A DNA stretch of 64,000 bases from Actinacidiphila paucisporea. GTDB taxonomy: Bacteria; Actinomycetota; Actinomycetes; Streptomycetales; Streptomycetaceae. The stretch is taken from contig NZ_FRBI01000026.1 of assembly GCF_900142575.1 (NCBI RefSeq), positions 1 to 64,000 on the forward strand, given 5' to 3'. Numbering within the stretch: the stretch's first letter is position 1; each line of letters begins with the position of its first letter. Of the stretch, positions 7,172 to 14,891 are shown piece after piece. Position numbers and translations under genes: made by a program. Under the pieces are notes generated by a model. That model saw only the letters and a list, made by a program, of their open reading frames with translations. It was not told the origin of the DNA and did not search any database.

Positions 7172-8403
7172 CGCGCGGCGCTGCTCGCGGCCGCGGTCAG
7201 CGCGGACTCGTCGACCGCACCGGCGTATATCGTGCCGTCCTGCGTCAGCAGCACATTGACCAGCCGGGTGTGGAAGAGCGTGCCCGAGCCGAAGGAACCG
7301 CTGACCTGCTTGCCGAAGCCGCCGAGCATCGCCGCGGCCCCGCCCTTGCCGTTCTTCTCCGCGCCCGACGGCAGGGCGCCCTTGCCGTGGAAGACCGCGA
7401 CGGTGTCCCAGCCGGACCCGACGGAGCTGTCGGCACCGAGGCCGGACATCGCGTCGGGCGCCGCGCCCTTGCGGGAGGTGTCCTGCTGCTCGGTCACCTT
7501 GGCGCCCTTGGGCGGGGTGAAGGTGAAGGTGCTCGCGGCGGGCTTGCCGAAGCTGACCTTGGTGTAGCCGATCTCGACGGCCGCCTTGCCCTTGCCCTTG
7601 GGCTGGAGGGTGAACTTCAGCGGCACGCCGGTGGTGGAATCGACCGCGATCCTGATCGAGTCGACCGTCGTGGCCGACGCGTGCTGAGGGCGGATCAGCA
7701 GCTCGTACGCACTGCGTCCGGCCACCCTGGCCGTGCCGTCCGCGGTGATCGAGGCGGTGCCGTCGGCCGCCTTGAGGATCTGCCGGGCGGCGGCCTGCGG
7801 GGTCGCGGGGAAGGCCTCGGCGCCCGGCTGCCGCCGCGTGTCGGCCTTTCCTGTCACGGCCCCCCGGGCGGGCAGCGTGGCGTGATACGCCTCGTTGGAC
7901 GAGCTGTCGTACGCCCACAGCTGCGAGCCGTCGTGGATGACGCTGTACTCGGCGGCGGGCTCGATGATCGAGACCTTCTGGCGGTCCTGGCCGTCCGCCG
8001 CGACATGCAGGGTGTGGGTGCCGAGGAGCAACTGGGTGAACTGCCGCTGCGGGTCGGCCTGGGAGCCGCCGCGCGAGCCGAACGACGGCGGCGCGACGGC
8101 GCCGCCGAACAGGCTGCTCCCGCTGCCGCCCGTCAGGACGGACGGCAGGCCCAGGTCGGTGCTGATCTTGACCGTGCCGTCCACGGTCTGGGTGTCGGAT
8201 GCGGCGATCTTGGTGATGATCTGCTCGGCGGTGAGCGACGGCAGGGACGGGTCGCCGCTGTCCGCGAGCGCGGGGACCAGTCCGATGGTCGCCGCGGTCA
8301 CGCCCACGACCGCTGCCGGGACGGCATAGCGCAGCGCCTTGCGCTTCCGCCGCCCTCCCTCGGGCTCACTCGCCTCCGGCTGTGCCGGTTGGATCAGTGC
8401 CAT
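7168..8403 (-). CDS. Membrane-anchored LolA/DUF2092-like lipoprotein-sorting-fold protein
   Basis: 411 residues. A short basic cytoplasmic head (GGRRKRKALR) precedes one membrane segment or uncleaved signal at about 28-50, followed by an extracytoplasmic domain starting SLTAEQIITKIAASDTQTVDGTVKI, the typical opening of actinobacterial LolA-like/DUF2092 proteins. The start is ATG 8403, preceded by GGAGGT at 9-base spacing. It heads an operon with an ABC ATPase and permease (ATGA overlap), so the transporter and this fold probably act together at the outer face of the membrane. In Gram-negatives this fold carries lipoproteins or lipids; the role here is unknown. Confidence 0.75.
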   Translation of the reverse strand: MALIQPAQPEASEPEGGRRKRKALRYAVPAAVVGVTAATIGLVPALADSGDPSLPSLTAEQIITKIAASDTQTVDGTVKISTDLGLPSVLTGGSGSSLFGGAVAPPSFGSRGGSQADPQRQFTQLLLGTHTLHVAADGQDRQKVSIIEPAAEYSVIHDGSQLWAYDSSSNEAYHATLPARGAVTGKADTRRQPGAEAFPATPQAAARQILKAADGTASITADGTARVAGRSAYELLIRPQHASATTVDSIRIAVDSTTGVPLKFTLQPKGKGKAAVEIGYTKVSFGKPAASTFTFTPPKGAKVTEQQDTSRKGAAPDAMSGLGADSSVGSGWDTVAVFHGKGALPSGAEKNGKGGAAAMLGGFGKQVSGSFGSGTLFHTRLVNVLLTQDGTIYAGAVDESALTAAASSAAR

Positions 8404-8724
8404 TACGTCTTTACCTCCGTCGTCAGCGGCGGTTCGCTGTACTGCACTCGTCCACTCCCCAGGCCATTGTCGCCCGGTCCGCCCCGAAGTGGTGTGTCTC
8501 CATCCCACCAAATCGGCCACCGCGCCACATCAGCCCCCGGGGTCAACTCCGTGTACACCTGCGGGATGACGGTCCGGCGTCCCGTACACGATCAGGAGTA
8601 CCGACCCCTGACGCCGTCTCAGGGTCGGGCGGCAGCCGGGACGGAGCAGGCCGGGCGGCAGGCAGCGCGGGCCGGGAAGGCCGACGGGGGGGCCGAGACG
8701 GGCCGGCGGACCACGGCAGGCGGC
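8404..8724. other. Intergenic region with two hairpins after the polyprenyl synthase
   Basis: This 321-bp gap lies between two tandem minus-strand genes. Reading on the minus strand, the polyprenyl synthase is followed by a stem with one bulged base (8602-8611 with 8619-8627) and then a longer interrupted stem (8550-8566 with 8580-8590, outer arms CGTGTAC and GTACACG). These are plausible terminators. The LolA-like gene's promoter should lie in 8410-8540; I cannot pick out a convincing -35/-10 pair. Confidence 0.5.
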
Positions 8725-9747
8725 TCAGCCCGCCCGGTGCACCACGGCGTCGCACAGCCCGGCCAGCGCCTGCTTGGCGGGCCCTTCGGGCAGCGGCGCC
8801 AGGGCGGTCCGCGCCTCCTCGGCGTAGCGCAGCGAGTCGCGGCGGGCCTGTTCGAGCGCCGGGTGGGCCCGCAGCAGGCTGAGTGCCTCGGCGTGCAAGC
8901 GGTCGTCGGTGAGGTCGCCGTCGAGCAGTTCGATCAGCCGCCGGTCGTCGGCCGAGACGGCGCCGCCGGCCTGTGCGTACTGCTTGCGCACGTGCAGCAC
9001 CGGCAGCGTCGGGATGCCCTCGCGCAGGTCGGTGCCCGGGGTCTTGCCCGACTCGTGGCTGTCGCTGGCGATGTCCAGGACGTCGTCGGCGAGTTGGAAG
9101 GCGATGCCGATGCGTTCGCCGTACTGGGTCAGGGTGTGCACCACCGACTCGTCCGCGCCCGACATCATCGCGCCGAACCGCCCGGAGACCGCCATCAGGG
9201 AGCTGGTCTTGCCGGCCAGCACCTCCAGGTAGTGGTCCAGCGGGTCGCGGCCGTCGCGCGGGCCGACCGTCTCCAGGATCTGGCCGGTGACCAGCCGTTC
9301 GAAGGACTCGGCCTGGACCCGGACCGCCTCGGGTCCGAGGTCGGCCAGGATGTGCGAGGCGCGGGAGAAGAGGAAGTCGCCGGTCAGCACCGCGACCGAG
9401 TTGCCCCAGCGGGTGTTGGCGCTGGGCACGCCGCGGCGGGCGTCGGCCTCGTCCATGACGTCGTCGTGGTAAAGCGTGGCCAGGTGGGTGAGTTCGACGA
9501 CCACCGCGGCCGGCACCACGCGGGGCGCGAAGGGGTCGCCGAACTGGGCGCCGAGCATCACCAGGAGTGGCCGGAAGCGCTTACCGCCGGCCTGCAGCAG
9601 GTGCCTGGCGGCGTCGGTGATGAAGGGGACGTCGCTCTTGGTGGCCTCGATCAGGCCCTCTTCCACCGCCGCGAGTCCGGCGCCGATGTCGGCGTCCAGA
9701 GCGGGGTCCCACACGCTCAGCCCGAAGGGTGGCCCGACGACGTTCAC
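8725..9747 (-). CDS. Long-chain trans-polyprenyl diphosphate synthase
   Basis: A 340-residue all-alpha prenyl synthase with both aspartate-rich motifs: DDVMDEADARRG (first, DDxxD) and LADDVLD (second), plus the GGKRFRPL substrate-binding motif. It condenses isopentenyl diphosphate onto an allylic primer in the cytoplasm. In actinomycetes with a futalosine pathway this enzyme most likely makes the menaquinone side chain for MqnP. The start is GTG 9747 with AGGAG 8 bases upstream. Its location beside the nuo operon and mqn genes supports the menaquinone role. Chain length cannot be given from sequence alone. Confidence 0.88.
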   Translation of the reverse strand: MNVVGPPFGLSVWDPALDADIGAGLAAVEEGLIEATKSDVPFITDAARHLLQAGGKRFRPLLVMLGAQFGDPFAPRVVPAAVVVELTHLATLYHDDVMDEADARRGVPSANTRWGNSVAVLTGDFLFSRASHILADLGPEAVRVQAESFERLVTGQILETVGPRDGRDPLDHYLEVLAGKTSSLMAVSGRFGAMMSGADESVVHTLTQYGERIGIAFQLADDVLDIASDSHESGKTPGTDLREGIPTLPVLHVRKQYAQAGGAVSADDRRLIELLDGDLTDDRLHAEALSLLRAHPALEQARRDSLRYAEEARTALAPLPEGPAKQALAGLCDAVVHRAG

Positions 9748-10240
9748 GAGGGGTGCTCCTGTCGCTGATCTGGCTTCTGGCGGGGTTCTGGAACGGCGCT
9801 TCGCGGGCGGCTCCGCTGGCGCTGACGTGGTGCTCGGCTCTTCTTGCGTACACGGGCAGCGTAGCCGGTCGACTGTGGATCACCGCCGGGGCATCGCCCT
9901 ATGCGGGGCGGCGGGCGGACCGCGCCCGGCGCGATGGGCGAGGTCGCACCGGACGGCGTATCCGGCGCCGTACGGGAGGCCGTGCACCGTCGGTCCACGT
10001 ATGATCCATATCGCGGTGTTTCAGGGTGCTATGACCGGCCCGTCAGGTGGACACCGGGTGCCGTTCGTCTGACCGGCGAACGTTCATCGACACGTAAGAC
10101 CGTCCGATCGCACAGCCGAATAAAATCGCCGCAGCAACATGTGACATGTCCTCGCATCGGGGTAGATCCCCACGGGAAAAAAATCCCAGGGGGAATCAAA
10201 CGCCGACGAAAATCGATGAGATCGATGAGGAGGTGGATCG
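9748..10240. other. Divergent promoter region and long structured egtA leader
   Basis: The 493 bp between the divergent polyprenyl synthase and egtA genes contain no convincing gene. The egtA-proximal 110 bp are unusually A-rich for this genome and hold small hairpins: GGGG/CCCC (10159-10171), GGGA/TCCC with an all-A loop (10174-10187), and a repeat of ACATGT. Three ATCGATG copies surround the egtA ribosome site. I could not identify a known riboswitch family or a clear -10/-35 pair. Confidence 0.5.
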
Positions 10241-10243
10241 ATG
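10212..10243 (+). promoter_or_regulatory. egtA ribosome site within alternative ATCGAT hairpins
   Basis: ATCGATG occurs at 10212, 10221 and 10237, the last including the egtA start codon. Pairing 10221-10226 with 10237-10242 places the ribosome site (AGGAGGTGG) in a 10-base loop and sequesters the start. Pairing 10212 with 10221 would free it, although the 3-base loop makes that alternative marginal. Confidence 0.4.
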
Positions 10244-11509
10244 ACAGCCGACCTGCTGGAGGACGAGGCAGAGGCGCATGTGCGCGGTGTCTGCTTCAAG
10301 ACCGGGCCGCCGGCCCGGACCGGGGTGGAACTGGAGTGGTTGGTGCATGACCGCTCCGATCCCCGCACGCTGATAACCGCCGACCGGCTGGACGCGGCAC
10401 TCGCGCCGGTCGAAGTGCCCGGGGCGATCCCCCGGGGCAGCAGAATGACCCGCGAACCGGGTGGCCAGGTGGAACTGAGTTCCCCGCCCGCCGGTTCGCT
10501 CACCGAATGCGTCGAGGCGATGGCCGCCGATCTCGCGGCCCTGCGCGCGGCCATGGACCGGGCCGACCTGGTCCTGACCGGCTTCGGCCTCGACCCCTAC
10601 CGCAACCCCCCGAGGCTCCTGGACCATCCCCGCTACGCGGCGATGGAGGGCTTCTTCGACCGCGAAGGCCCCTGGGGCCGCACCATGATGCGCCGCACGG
10701 CCTCGCTGCAGATCAACCTGGACAGCGGGGACGACTCCGCGGGGATCACCGGATACCGGCAGCGCTGGGAGCTGGCGCACCGGATCGGCCCGGTCCTGGT
10801 GGCGGCGTTCGCGAACTCCCCGCTCAGCGAAGGGCGCCCCACCGGCTGGGTCTCCACCCGGCAGGCGACCTGGGCCGCGATGGACCCCGGCCGTACGCGG
10901 CAGCCCGACCACGACCCCGATCCGCGCTCCGCGTGGGCGCGCTACGCCCTGGACGCGCGGGTGCTGTGCATACGCGGCGACGAGGCCGCGACGGCCGGGG
11001 GCAAGGAGGCCGACTGGACCGCACCCCCCGGCCTGACGTTCCGCGACTGGCTGCGCGGCGCGGCGCACGGGCTGCGCCGGCCGACGGTCGCCGACCTCGA
11101 CTACCACCTCAGTACGCTCTTCCCCCCGGTCAGGCCACGCGGCTGGCTGGAACTGCGGATGATCGACGCCCAGGACGGCGACGCCTGGGTGGTACCGACC
11201 GCGCTCACGGCGACCCTCCTGGACGATCCGGTCGCCGCCGATGCCGCACTCGCGGCGACGGAAGCGCTCTGCCTGGACGGGCAGCCGCTTCCGCCCGCCG
11301 ACGTCTGGCGGCGAGCCGCCCGGATCGGCCCGGCCGACCCGGACATCGGCAAGGCCGTGGGTGCCTGCTTCACCGCCGTGGAGAGCGCACTGGCGCGCTC
11401 GGACAGTCCCGCGGCACTGCGAGCGGCGGTCGCCGCCTTCGCCGAGCGCTACGCAGAGCGTGGCCGATGTCCCGCACACGACCAGTTGGACGCGCTGTCC
11501 CGCGTCTGA
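10241..11509 (+). CDS. egtA: Glutamate-cysteine ligase EgtA (ergothioneine biosynthesis)
   Basis: A 422-residue GCS2-family ATP-dependent ligase that makes gamma-glutamylcysteine, the sulfur donor for ergothioneine. The family features visible are RTGVELEWLV near residue 30, SRMTREPGGQVELSSPP with the metal and glutamate-binding residues, and TASLQINLDSGDD in the core. Start ATG 10241 has a strong AGGAGGTGG site. It is first in an egtA-egtB-egtC-egtD cluster with 18 bases before egtB. The structured A-rich leader hints at post-transcriptional control, but this is inference. No egtE-like pyridoxal phosphate lyase follows in this window. Confidence 0.93.
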   Translation: MTADLLEDEAEAHVRGVCFKTGPPARTGVELEWLVHDRSDPRTLITADRLDAALAPVEVPGAIPRGSRMTREPGGQVELSSPPAGSLTECVEAMAADLAALRAAMDRADLVLTGFGLDPYRNPPRLLDHPRYAAMEGFFDREGPWGRTMMRRTASLQINLDSGDDSAGITGYRQRWELAHRIGPVLVAAFANSPLSEGRPTGWVSTRQATWAAMDPGRTRQPDHDPDPRSAWARYALDARVLCIRGDEAATAGGKEADWTAPPGLTFRDWLRGAAHGLRRPTVADLDYHLSTLFPPVRPRGWLELRMIDAQDGDAWVVPTALTATLLDDPVAADAALAATEALCLDGQPLPPADVWRRAARIGPADPDIGKAVGACFTAVESALARSDSPAALRAAVAAFAERYAERGRCPAHDQLDALSRV

Positions 11510-11527
11510 CCTTCCGGAAGGTATGTC

Positions 11528-12979
11528 GTGACAAACCCCCGCACCACCAGTACCAGCAGGACGGCCCAGGCCGCGGCCACTTCCGCCGCAGGGGCCACTT
11601 CCGCCGCTCCGGCCCCGCAGGGCTCGGCCCAGGCCCCGCCCGTCCGGGCGCTCGCCGCCCTGGAGGCCGCCAGGCGGCGCACCGAACTGCTCACCGACAG
11701 CGTCGACGAGCACGACCTGACCGCGCAGCACTCCCCCCTGATGTCCCCGCTGGTGTGGGACCTCGCGCACATCGGCAACCAGGAGGAGCTGTGGCTGGTC
11801 CGTGAGGCCGGCGGTCGCCCCGGACTGCGCCCCGACCTCGACCACGTCTACGACGCGTTCAGGACGCCGCGTGCCGACCGCCCCGCCCTGCCGCTGCTCG
11901 GCCCGGCCGAGGCCCGTGCGTATCTTGCCGCGGTGCGCGAGCAGACCGCGGAGGTGCTGGAGAGCGTCGACACCGGCCCCGACCAGCCGGAGCGCCTGCT
12001 CGCCGACGCCTTCGTCTTCGGCATGCTCGCCCAGCACGAGCAGCAGCACGACGAGACGATGCTCGCCACCCATCAGCTCCGCGTCGGGCCGCCGGTCCTC
12101 GACGCGCCCGAGCCGCCGCCCGCGCCCGCCGACGTGGCCCTCCTGCCGCGCGAGGTGCACATACCCGGCGGAGCCTTCACCATGGGCACCAGCACCGAGC
12201 CCTGGGCGCTGGACAACGAACTGCCCGCGCACAGCGTCGAGGTGCCCGGCTTCTGGCTGGACACGGTGCCGGTCACCAACGGCGCCTACGCCGAATTCAT
12301 CGCCGCCGGCGGCTACGACGAGCCGGCCTGGTGGGCGCCGGAGGGCTGGCGGCACGTGCGCGAGGCGGGCCTGGTCGCGCCGCTGTTCTGGGACCGCGAC
12401 GGCGAGGGCTGGACGCGCCGCCGCTTCGGCCGCACCGAGCCCGTACCGGCGGACGAACCGGTGCTGCACGTGTGCTGGTACGAGGCCGACGCCTACGCCC
12501 GCTGGGCGGGCCGCAGGCTGCCCACGGAGGCCGAGTGGGAGAAGGCGGCCAGGCACGACCCGGCCACCGGCCGCTCCCGCCGCTACCCGTGGGGCGACGC
12601 GGACCCGGGGCCCGAGCACGCCAACCTCGGCCAGCGCCACCTCCGCCCCGCTCCCGCCGGCAGTTACCCGGCGGGTGCCGCGCCCAGCGGCGCCCGGCAG
12701 CTCGTCGGCGACGTGTGGGAATGGACCGCGTCCGACTTCGCCCCCTACCCCGGCTTCGCCGCCTTCCCTTACAAGGAATACTCCGACGTCTTCTTCGGCC
12801 CCGACTACAAGGTGCTGCGCGGCGGCGCCTTCGGGGTCGCCCCGGTGGCGGCCCGCAGCACCTTCCGCAACTGGGACTACCCGATCCGCCGGCAGATCTT
12901 CGCCGGATTCCGCACCGCGCGCGACGAGGAGACCCCCGGCGGCGGCCCCGGCCCGGCCCGTGGCGGCGGGCGCGGCTGA
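11528..12979 (+). CDS. egtB: Hercynylcysteine sulfoxide synthase EgtB
   Basis: A 483-residue non-haem iron sulfoxide synthase that joins gamma-glutamylcysteine to hercynine using O2. The N-terminal DinB-like domain carries the iron facial triad: His81 in WDLAHIGNQEE and His170/His174 in the AQHEQQHDE motif (HX3HXE). The C-terminal formylglycine-generating-enzyme-like domain starts at about 215 (VHIPGGAFTMGT) and includes WEWTASDFAPYPGF and VLRGGAF. An Ala/Ser/Thr-rich N-terminal tail of about 35 residues is extra. The start is GTG 11528. Its TGA overlaps the egtC ATG by 4 bases, so the two are translationally coupled. Confidence 0.95.
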   Translation: MTNPRTTSTSRTAQAAATSAAGATSAAPAPQGSAQAPPVRALAALEAARRRTELLTDSVDEHDLTAQHSPLMSPLVWDLAHIGNQEELWLVREAGGRPGLRPDLDHVYDAFRTPRADRPALPLLGPAEARAYLAAVREQTAEVLESVDTGPDQPERLLADAFVFGMLAQHEQQHDETMLATHQLRVGPPVLDAPEPPPAPADVALLPREVHIPGGAFTMGTSTEPWALDNELPAHSVEVPGFWLDTVPVTNGAYAEFIAAGGYDEPAWWAPEGWRHVREAGLVAPLFWDRDGEGWTRRRFGRTEPVPADEPVLHVCWYEADAYARWAGRRLPTEAEWEKAARHDPATGRSRRYPWGDADPGPEHANLGQRHLRPAPAGSYPAGAAPSGARQLVGDVWEWTASDFAPYPGFAAFPYKEYSDVFFGPDYKVLRGGAFGVAPVAARSTFRNWDYPIRRQIFAGFRTARDEETPGGGPGPARGGGRG

Positions 12980-14802
12980 TGTGCCGCCACCTCGCCTACG
13001 TGGGGCCGCCGCTGACGCTCGACCGGCTGCTCGTCAGGCCCGCGCACGGCCTGTACGAGCAGTCGTGGCAGCCGCGGCGGCAGCGCCACGGCACGGTGAA
13101 CGCCGACGGTTTCGGTGTCGGCTGGTATCCGCTCGGCCCAGCACCCGACGGGGCGCCCGGCACGGGCGACGCCGACGACGCCGGCTTCCCGCAGCCGGTG
13201 CGCTACCGGCGGGCCGTGCCCGTATGGGCGGACGCCAACTTCGCCGAACTGGCCCCGGCAATACGCAGCGGCGCGGTCCTTGCCGCGGTGCGGTCGGCGA
13301 CCGCGGGGACCACGCAGGACGAGTCGGCCGCCGCACCCTTCAAGGACGGGCGCTGGCTGTTCAGCCACAACGGCGCCGTCCGGGACTGGACGCGGCTGCC
13401 CACCGGCCTGACCGAGGCGGAACTGCTCGGCCTGGAGGCCCACTGCGACTCGGCGGCGCTGTGGGCGATGCTCACCGCGCTGCTGCGGCAGGGCCAGCCG
13501 CCCGGCGGCGCGCTGGCGTCGGTCGCACGCCGGGTCGCCGCCGCCCGCCCGGACGCGCGGCTCAACTTCCTGCTCACCGACGGCCGCACGATCGCCGCCA
13601 CCGCCTGGGGCGACACCCTCTGGTACCGCACCGGCCCGGGTGCGGCCCTGGTCGCCTCCGAGCCGGACGAGGAGCCTCCCGCGCCGCACACGGCCGACCA
13701 GGCGCCAGGGCTCGGCGAATGGCGGGAAGTCCCCGACCGTTCGCTGCTGCTGGCCACCACCGCAGGAGTACGGATCATCCCGCTGCGCCCCCCGGGGGCC
13801 GCCGACCGCAAGGAGCGACACCGCATGGCCGAGAGCCGCTTCACCCTCGACGACCGGCTGCCCGCCGGCTACTTCACCGACTCGCTGCACGACGACGTCC
13901 GCAAGGGCCTGAGCGAACCGCCCCGTACATTGCCGCCGAAATGGTTCTACGACAAGCGCGGCAGCGACCTGTTCGAGGAGATCACGCGGCTGCCCGAGTA
14001 CTACCCGACCCGCGCCGAGCAGGAGATCCTGACCCGCCGCGCGCCCGAGATCGCCGCGATCACCCGGGCGAGCACCCTGATCGAGCTGGGTTCAGGATCG
14101 TCCCGCAAGACCCGGCTGCTGCTCGACGCGCTCACCGCGGGCGGCAGCCTGGTCCGCTACGCGCCCCTGGACGTGAGCGGCGCGGCACTGGCGGAGGCGG
14201 GCGAGGCGATCTGCGGCGACTACCCGGGCCTCACCGTCACCGCGACCGTCGCCGACTTCGAGGGCGGGCTGCCGCTCTCGGACGAGCCGGGGCCGCGCCT
14301 GCTGGCCTTCCTCGGCAGCACCATCGGCAATTTCGACGCCGACCAGCGCCGCGCCTTCTACCGCACCCTGGCGCTCGCGCTGAGCAGCGACGACGTGCTG
14401 CTGCTCGGCGCCGACCTGGTCAAGGACCCGGACGTCCTGGTCCGCGCCTACGACGACGCGCAGGGCGTCACCGCCGAGTTCAACAAGAACGTCCTGTACG
14501 TGCTCAACCGCGAGCTGGGCGCCGACTTCGACCCCGAGGCCTTCGACCACGTCGCCGTGTGGAATGCCGAGGAGGAACGCATCGAGATGCGGCTGCGCTC
14601 CCGTATCGCGCAGAGCGTCAAGATCCCCGACCTCGACCTGAACCTGGAACTCGCCGAGGGCGAGGACCTGCGCACCGAGCTTTCCTGCAAATTCCGCCGC
14701 GAGTCGCTGACGGCGGAGCTGCACGAGGGCGGCTTCACCGTCCGCCAGTGGTGGACCGACCCCGGCGGGCGCTTCGCCCTGCTGCTGGCGGTGCCCAACT
14801 AG
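12979..14802 (+). CDS. egtC-egtD: Continuous EgtC-EgtD frame: amidohydrolase fused to histidine methyltransferase
   Basis: One 607-codon frame contains two enzymes normally encoded separately. Residues 1-about 275 are EgtC, a class II glutamine-amidotransferase-fold hydrolase with the nucleophile Cys2 (MCRHLAYVG), NADGFGVGW and FSHNGAV; it removes the glutamate from the EgtB product. Residues 283-607 are EgtD, the SAM-dependent histidine trimethyltransferase, with ELGSGSSRKTR and FLGSTIGNF. No stop codon occurs between them. An internal AAGGAG 9 bases before ATG 13825 can still start free EgtD. Inserting one T before GA at 13804 would create a TGA ending EgtC, so a single-base loss, real or from assembly, explains the read-through. 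Both active domains look intact, and a C-terminal fusion leaves Cys2 free. Confidence 0.85.
   Translation: MCRHLAYVGPPLTLDRLLVRPAHGLYEQSWQPRRQRHGTVNADGFGVGWYPLGPAPDGAPGTGDADDAGFPQPVRYRRAVPVWADANFAELAPAIRSGAVLAAVRSATAGTTQDESAAAPFKDGRWLFSHNGAVRDWTRLPTGLTEAELLGLEAHCDSAALWAMLTALLRQGQPPGGALASVARRVAAARPDARLNFLLTDGRTIAATAWGDTLWYRTGPGAALVASEPDEEPPAPHTADQAPGLGEWREVPDRSLLLATTAGVRIIPLRPPGAADRKERHRMAESRFTLDDRLPAGYFTDSLHDDVRKGLSEPPRTLPPKWFYDKRGSDLFEEITRLPEYYPTRAEQEILTRRAPEIAAITRASTLIELGSGSSRKTRLLLDALTAGGSLVRYAPLDVSGAALAEAGEAICGDYPGLTVTATVADFEGGLPLSDEPGPRLLAFLGSTIGNFDADQRRAFYRTLALALSSDDVLLLGADLVKDPDVLVRAYDDAQGVTAEFNKNVLYVLNRELGADFDPEAFDHVAVWNAEEERIEMRLRSRIAQSVKIPDLDLNLELAEGEDLRTELSCKFRRESLTAELHEGGFTVRQWWTDPGGRFALLLAVPN
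13825..14802 (+). CDS. egtD: L-histidine N-alpha-methyltransferase EgtD (internal start)
   Basis: 325 residues from the internal ATG MAESRFTLDD, close to the usual EgtD length. It trimethylates histidine to hercynine with SAM in the cytoplasm, the committed step of ergothioneine synthesis. SAM-binding LIELGSGSSRKTR lies near residue 90, with LLAFLGSTIGNFDADQR and a C-terminal GGFTVRQWWTD after the substrate domain. The internal AAGGAG at 13810-13815 supports independent initiation. This entry is the free form of the second domain of the fused frame; the two products may coexist. A 20-bp perfect hairpin follows the stop. Confidence 0.9.
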   Translation: MAESRFTLDDRLPAGYFTDSLHDDVRKGLSEPPRTLPPKWFYDKRGSDLFEEITRLPEYYPTRAEQEILTRRAPEIAAITRASTLIELGSGSSRKTRLLLDALTAGGSLVRYAPLDVSGAALAEAGEAICGDYPGLTVTATVADFEGGLPLSDEPGPRLLAFLGSTIGNFDADQRRAFYRTLALALSSDDVLLLGADLVKDPDVLVRAYDDAQGVTAEFNKNVLYVLNRELGADFDPEAFDHVAVWNAEEERIEMRLRSRIAQSVKIPDLDLNLELAEGEDLRTELSCKFRRESLTAELHEGGFTVRQWWTDPGGRFALLLAVPN

Positions 14803-14830
14803 GAGCCCGACCCAGGTGCAGCCCGGATAC

Positions 14831-14875
14831 GCACCGCGGGGTGCGGGTCGAGGAACGACCCGCACCCCGCGGTGC
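14831..14875. terminator. Perfect 20-bp bidirectional hairpin between egtD and nuoN
   Basis: Arms 14831-14850 and 14856-14875 pair perfectly over 20 bp around the loop AGGAA. It separates the end of the egt operon from the end of the nuo operon and is the longest perfect stem I found in the window. No U-tract is present. Confidence 0.85.
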
Positions 14876-14891
14876 ACCCGGAGCGGTACGG

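Noticed and set aside
10241..14802. Recent horizontal gain of the egt cluster
   Set aside because: Codon use and GC match the neighbours, and no mobile element or direct repeats flank the genes; its position may differ from other species, but I cannot show transfer from this sequence alone.
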